From Streptomyces camponoticapitis (GTDB lineage: Bacteria; Actinomycetota; Actinomycetes; Streptomycetales; Streptomycetaceae): a DNA stretch of 64,000 bases. Made by a program: the position numbers and the translations under genes. The stretch is from contig NZ_BMMV01000006.1 of the NCBI RefSeq assembly GCF_014646115.1, forward strand, positions 186,001 to 250,000, given 5' to 3'. The number at the start of each line of letters is the position of its first letter. Within the stretch, counting starts at the first letter, position 1. The notes under the pieces were generated by a model, which was not told where the DNA came from, made no database searches, and was given only the letters and a program-made list of their open reading frames with translations. Below are positions 63,718 through 64,000 of this stretch, piece by piece.

Positions 63718-64000
63718 GAGAGCCTCCTCGGCCGAGTAGGTGGCCCGCTCTCCGGACCACTCCGGCATGGGGCCGACAATCCGCCGCTCCCGCTGCCACG
63801 ACCAGCCGGACTACGCCGTTCGAGTGAACGCCCGAATGGGCCCCGCCGTCTCCCGACACCCCCGGCGATCCCGCCGGCGCCGCGGCGAGAACGGCTGTCC
63901 GTCCGACGAGCGAGGCCCTGCCCGGCATCGGAGTGGTCTCCTCCACCGCTCGGTTATCAAGGGGCGCCGGGCGTCTATGGGTGCAGAGTCCGACTGTCCC
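63718..64000. other. right-end stretch without a supported gene
   Basis: 283 bases to the window edge contain the leader of the membrane protein gene. I see no convincing coding frame, repeat or hairpin; a gene might begin beyond the edge. Confidence 0.5.

Noticed and set aside
1..64000. tRNA, rRNA, riboswitch, IS element or prophage
   Set aside because: No cloverleaf with a GTTCGA-type loop and acceptor pairing, no transposase or integrase motifs, and no recognisable riboswitch core were found by reading both strands.

Overview
This is a 64 kb piece of a high-GC actinobacterial chromosome, almost certainly Streptomyces. The reasons are the third-position GC bias, which makes long mirror-image open frames on the opposite strand of nearly every gene, the GAGG/AAGGAG ribosome sites, and the gene families present: RppA naphthalene synthase, DUF574 methyltransferase, DUF5997, LacI-controlled secreted glycosidases, and large S/T-kinase and chaperone sets. 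I count 51 protein genes. I see no rRNA, tRNA, CRISPR array, insertion sequence or origin. The mix of secreted polysaccharide enzymes, secondary metabolism and second copies of housekeeping genes (ligA, hemC, a dnaK set) suggests a chromosome arm or accessory region rather than the core.

Layout. 1-21 kb is carbohydrate use. It has an FAD oxidoreductase and LacI regulator divergent from an acetylxylan esterase, with twin palindromic operators between them. It also has a MocR regulator/hydrolase pair, cyanase, a MerR regulator, an alpha-galactosidase/GH13 alpha-glucosidase operon, a secreted glucose dehydrogenase-PKD-CBM6 protein with a ThuA-CBM6 partner, a decayed serine hydrolase and a secreted GH2-AbfB enzyme. 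21-28 kb holds small proteins, a GlxA-like AraC regulator with a divergent cupin, an NAD-dependent ligase, an LLM oxidoreductase and a stand-alone hemC. 28-30.5 kb is a cytochrome P450-rppA pair for THN-type pigment, with a perfect match to the published BldD box just upstream.

30.5-37.3 kb is the most unusual part. A trypco2 gene is divergent from a translationally coupled three-gene unit: (i) a 1299-aa protein fusing an intact trypsin-like protease, an unclassified middle region, a PknG-like kinase and the PknG-type TPR tail; (ii) a four-TM membrane protein; (iii) a solute-binding lipoprotein with no ABC transporter. It resembles the mycobacterial GlnX-GlnH-PknG sensing pathway rebuilt with a protease in place of the PknG rubredoxin, and paired with a domain known from trypsin-linked conflict systems.

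37-64 kb holds a secreted beta-helix protein with a clear promoter, an SGNH hydrolase, and an eight-gene operon dnaK-grpE-dnaJ(cbpA)-cbpM-clpB-trx-UBP zinc finger-cNMP/TrxR-like flavoprotein. Next come a GH65 phosphorylase with beta-phosphoglucomutase, an FBP zinc protein, phosphoglucomutase, and a glycosyltransferase with an unknown partner. The end carries an aldo-keto reductase, a DUF574 methyltransferase, a PrsW-like membrane protease, SRPBCC and DHFR-like proteins, a LysR-type effector domain lacking its DNA-binding domain, DUF5997 and a small membrane protein. GH65, beta-PGM and alpha-PGM together give a route from disaccharide through glucose-6-P to glucose-1-P, which may feed the carbohydrate genes of the left half.
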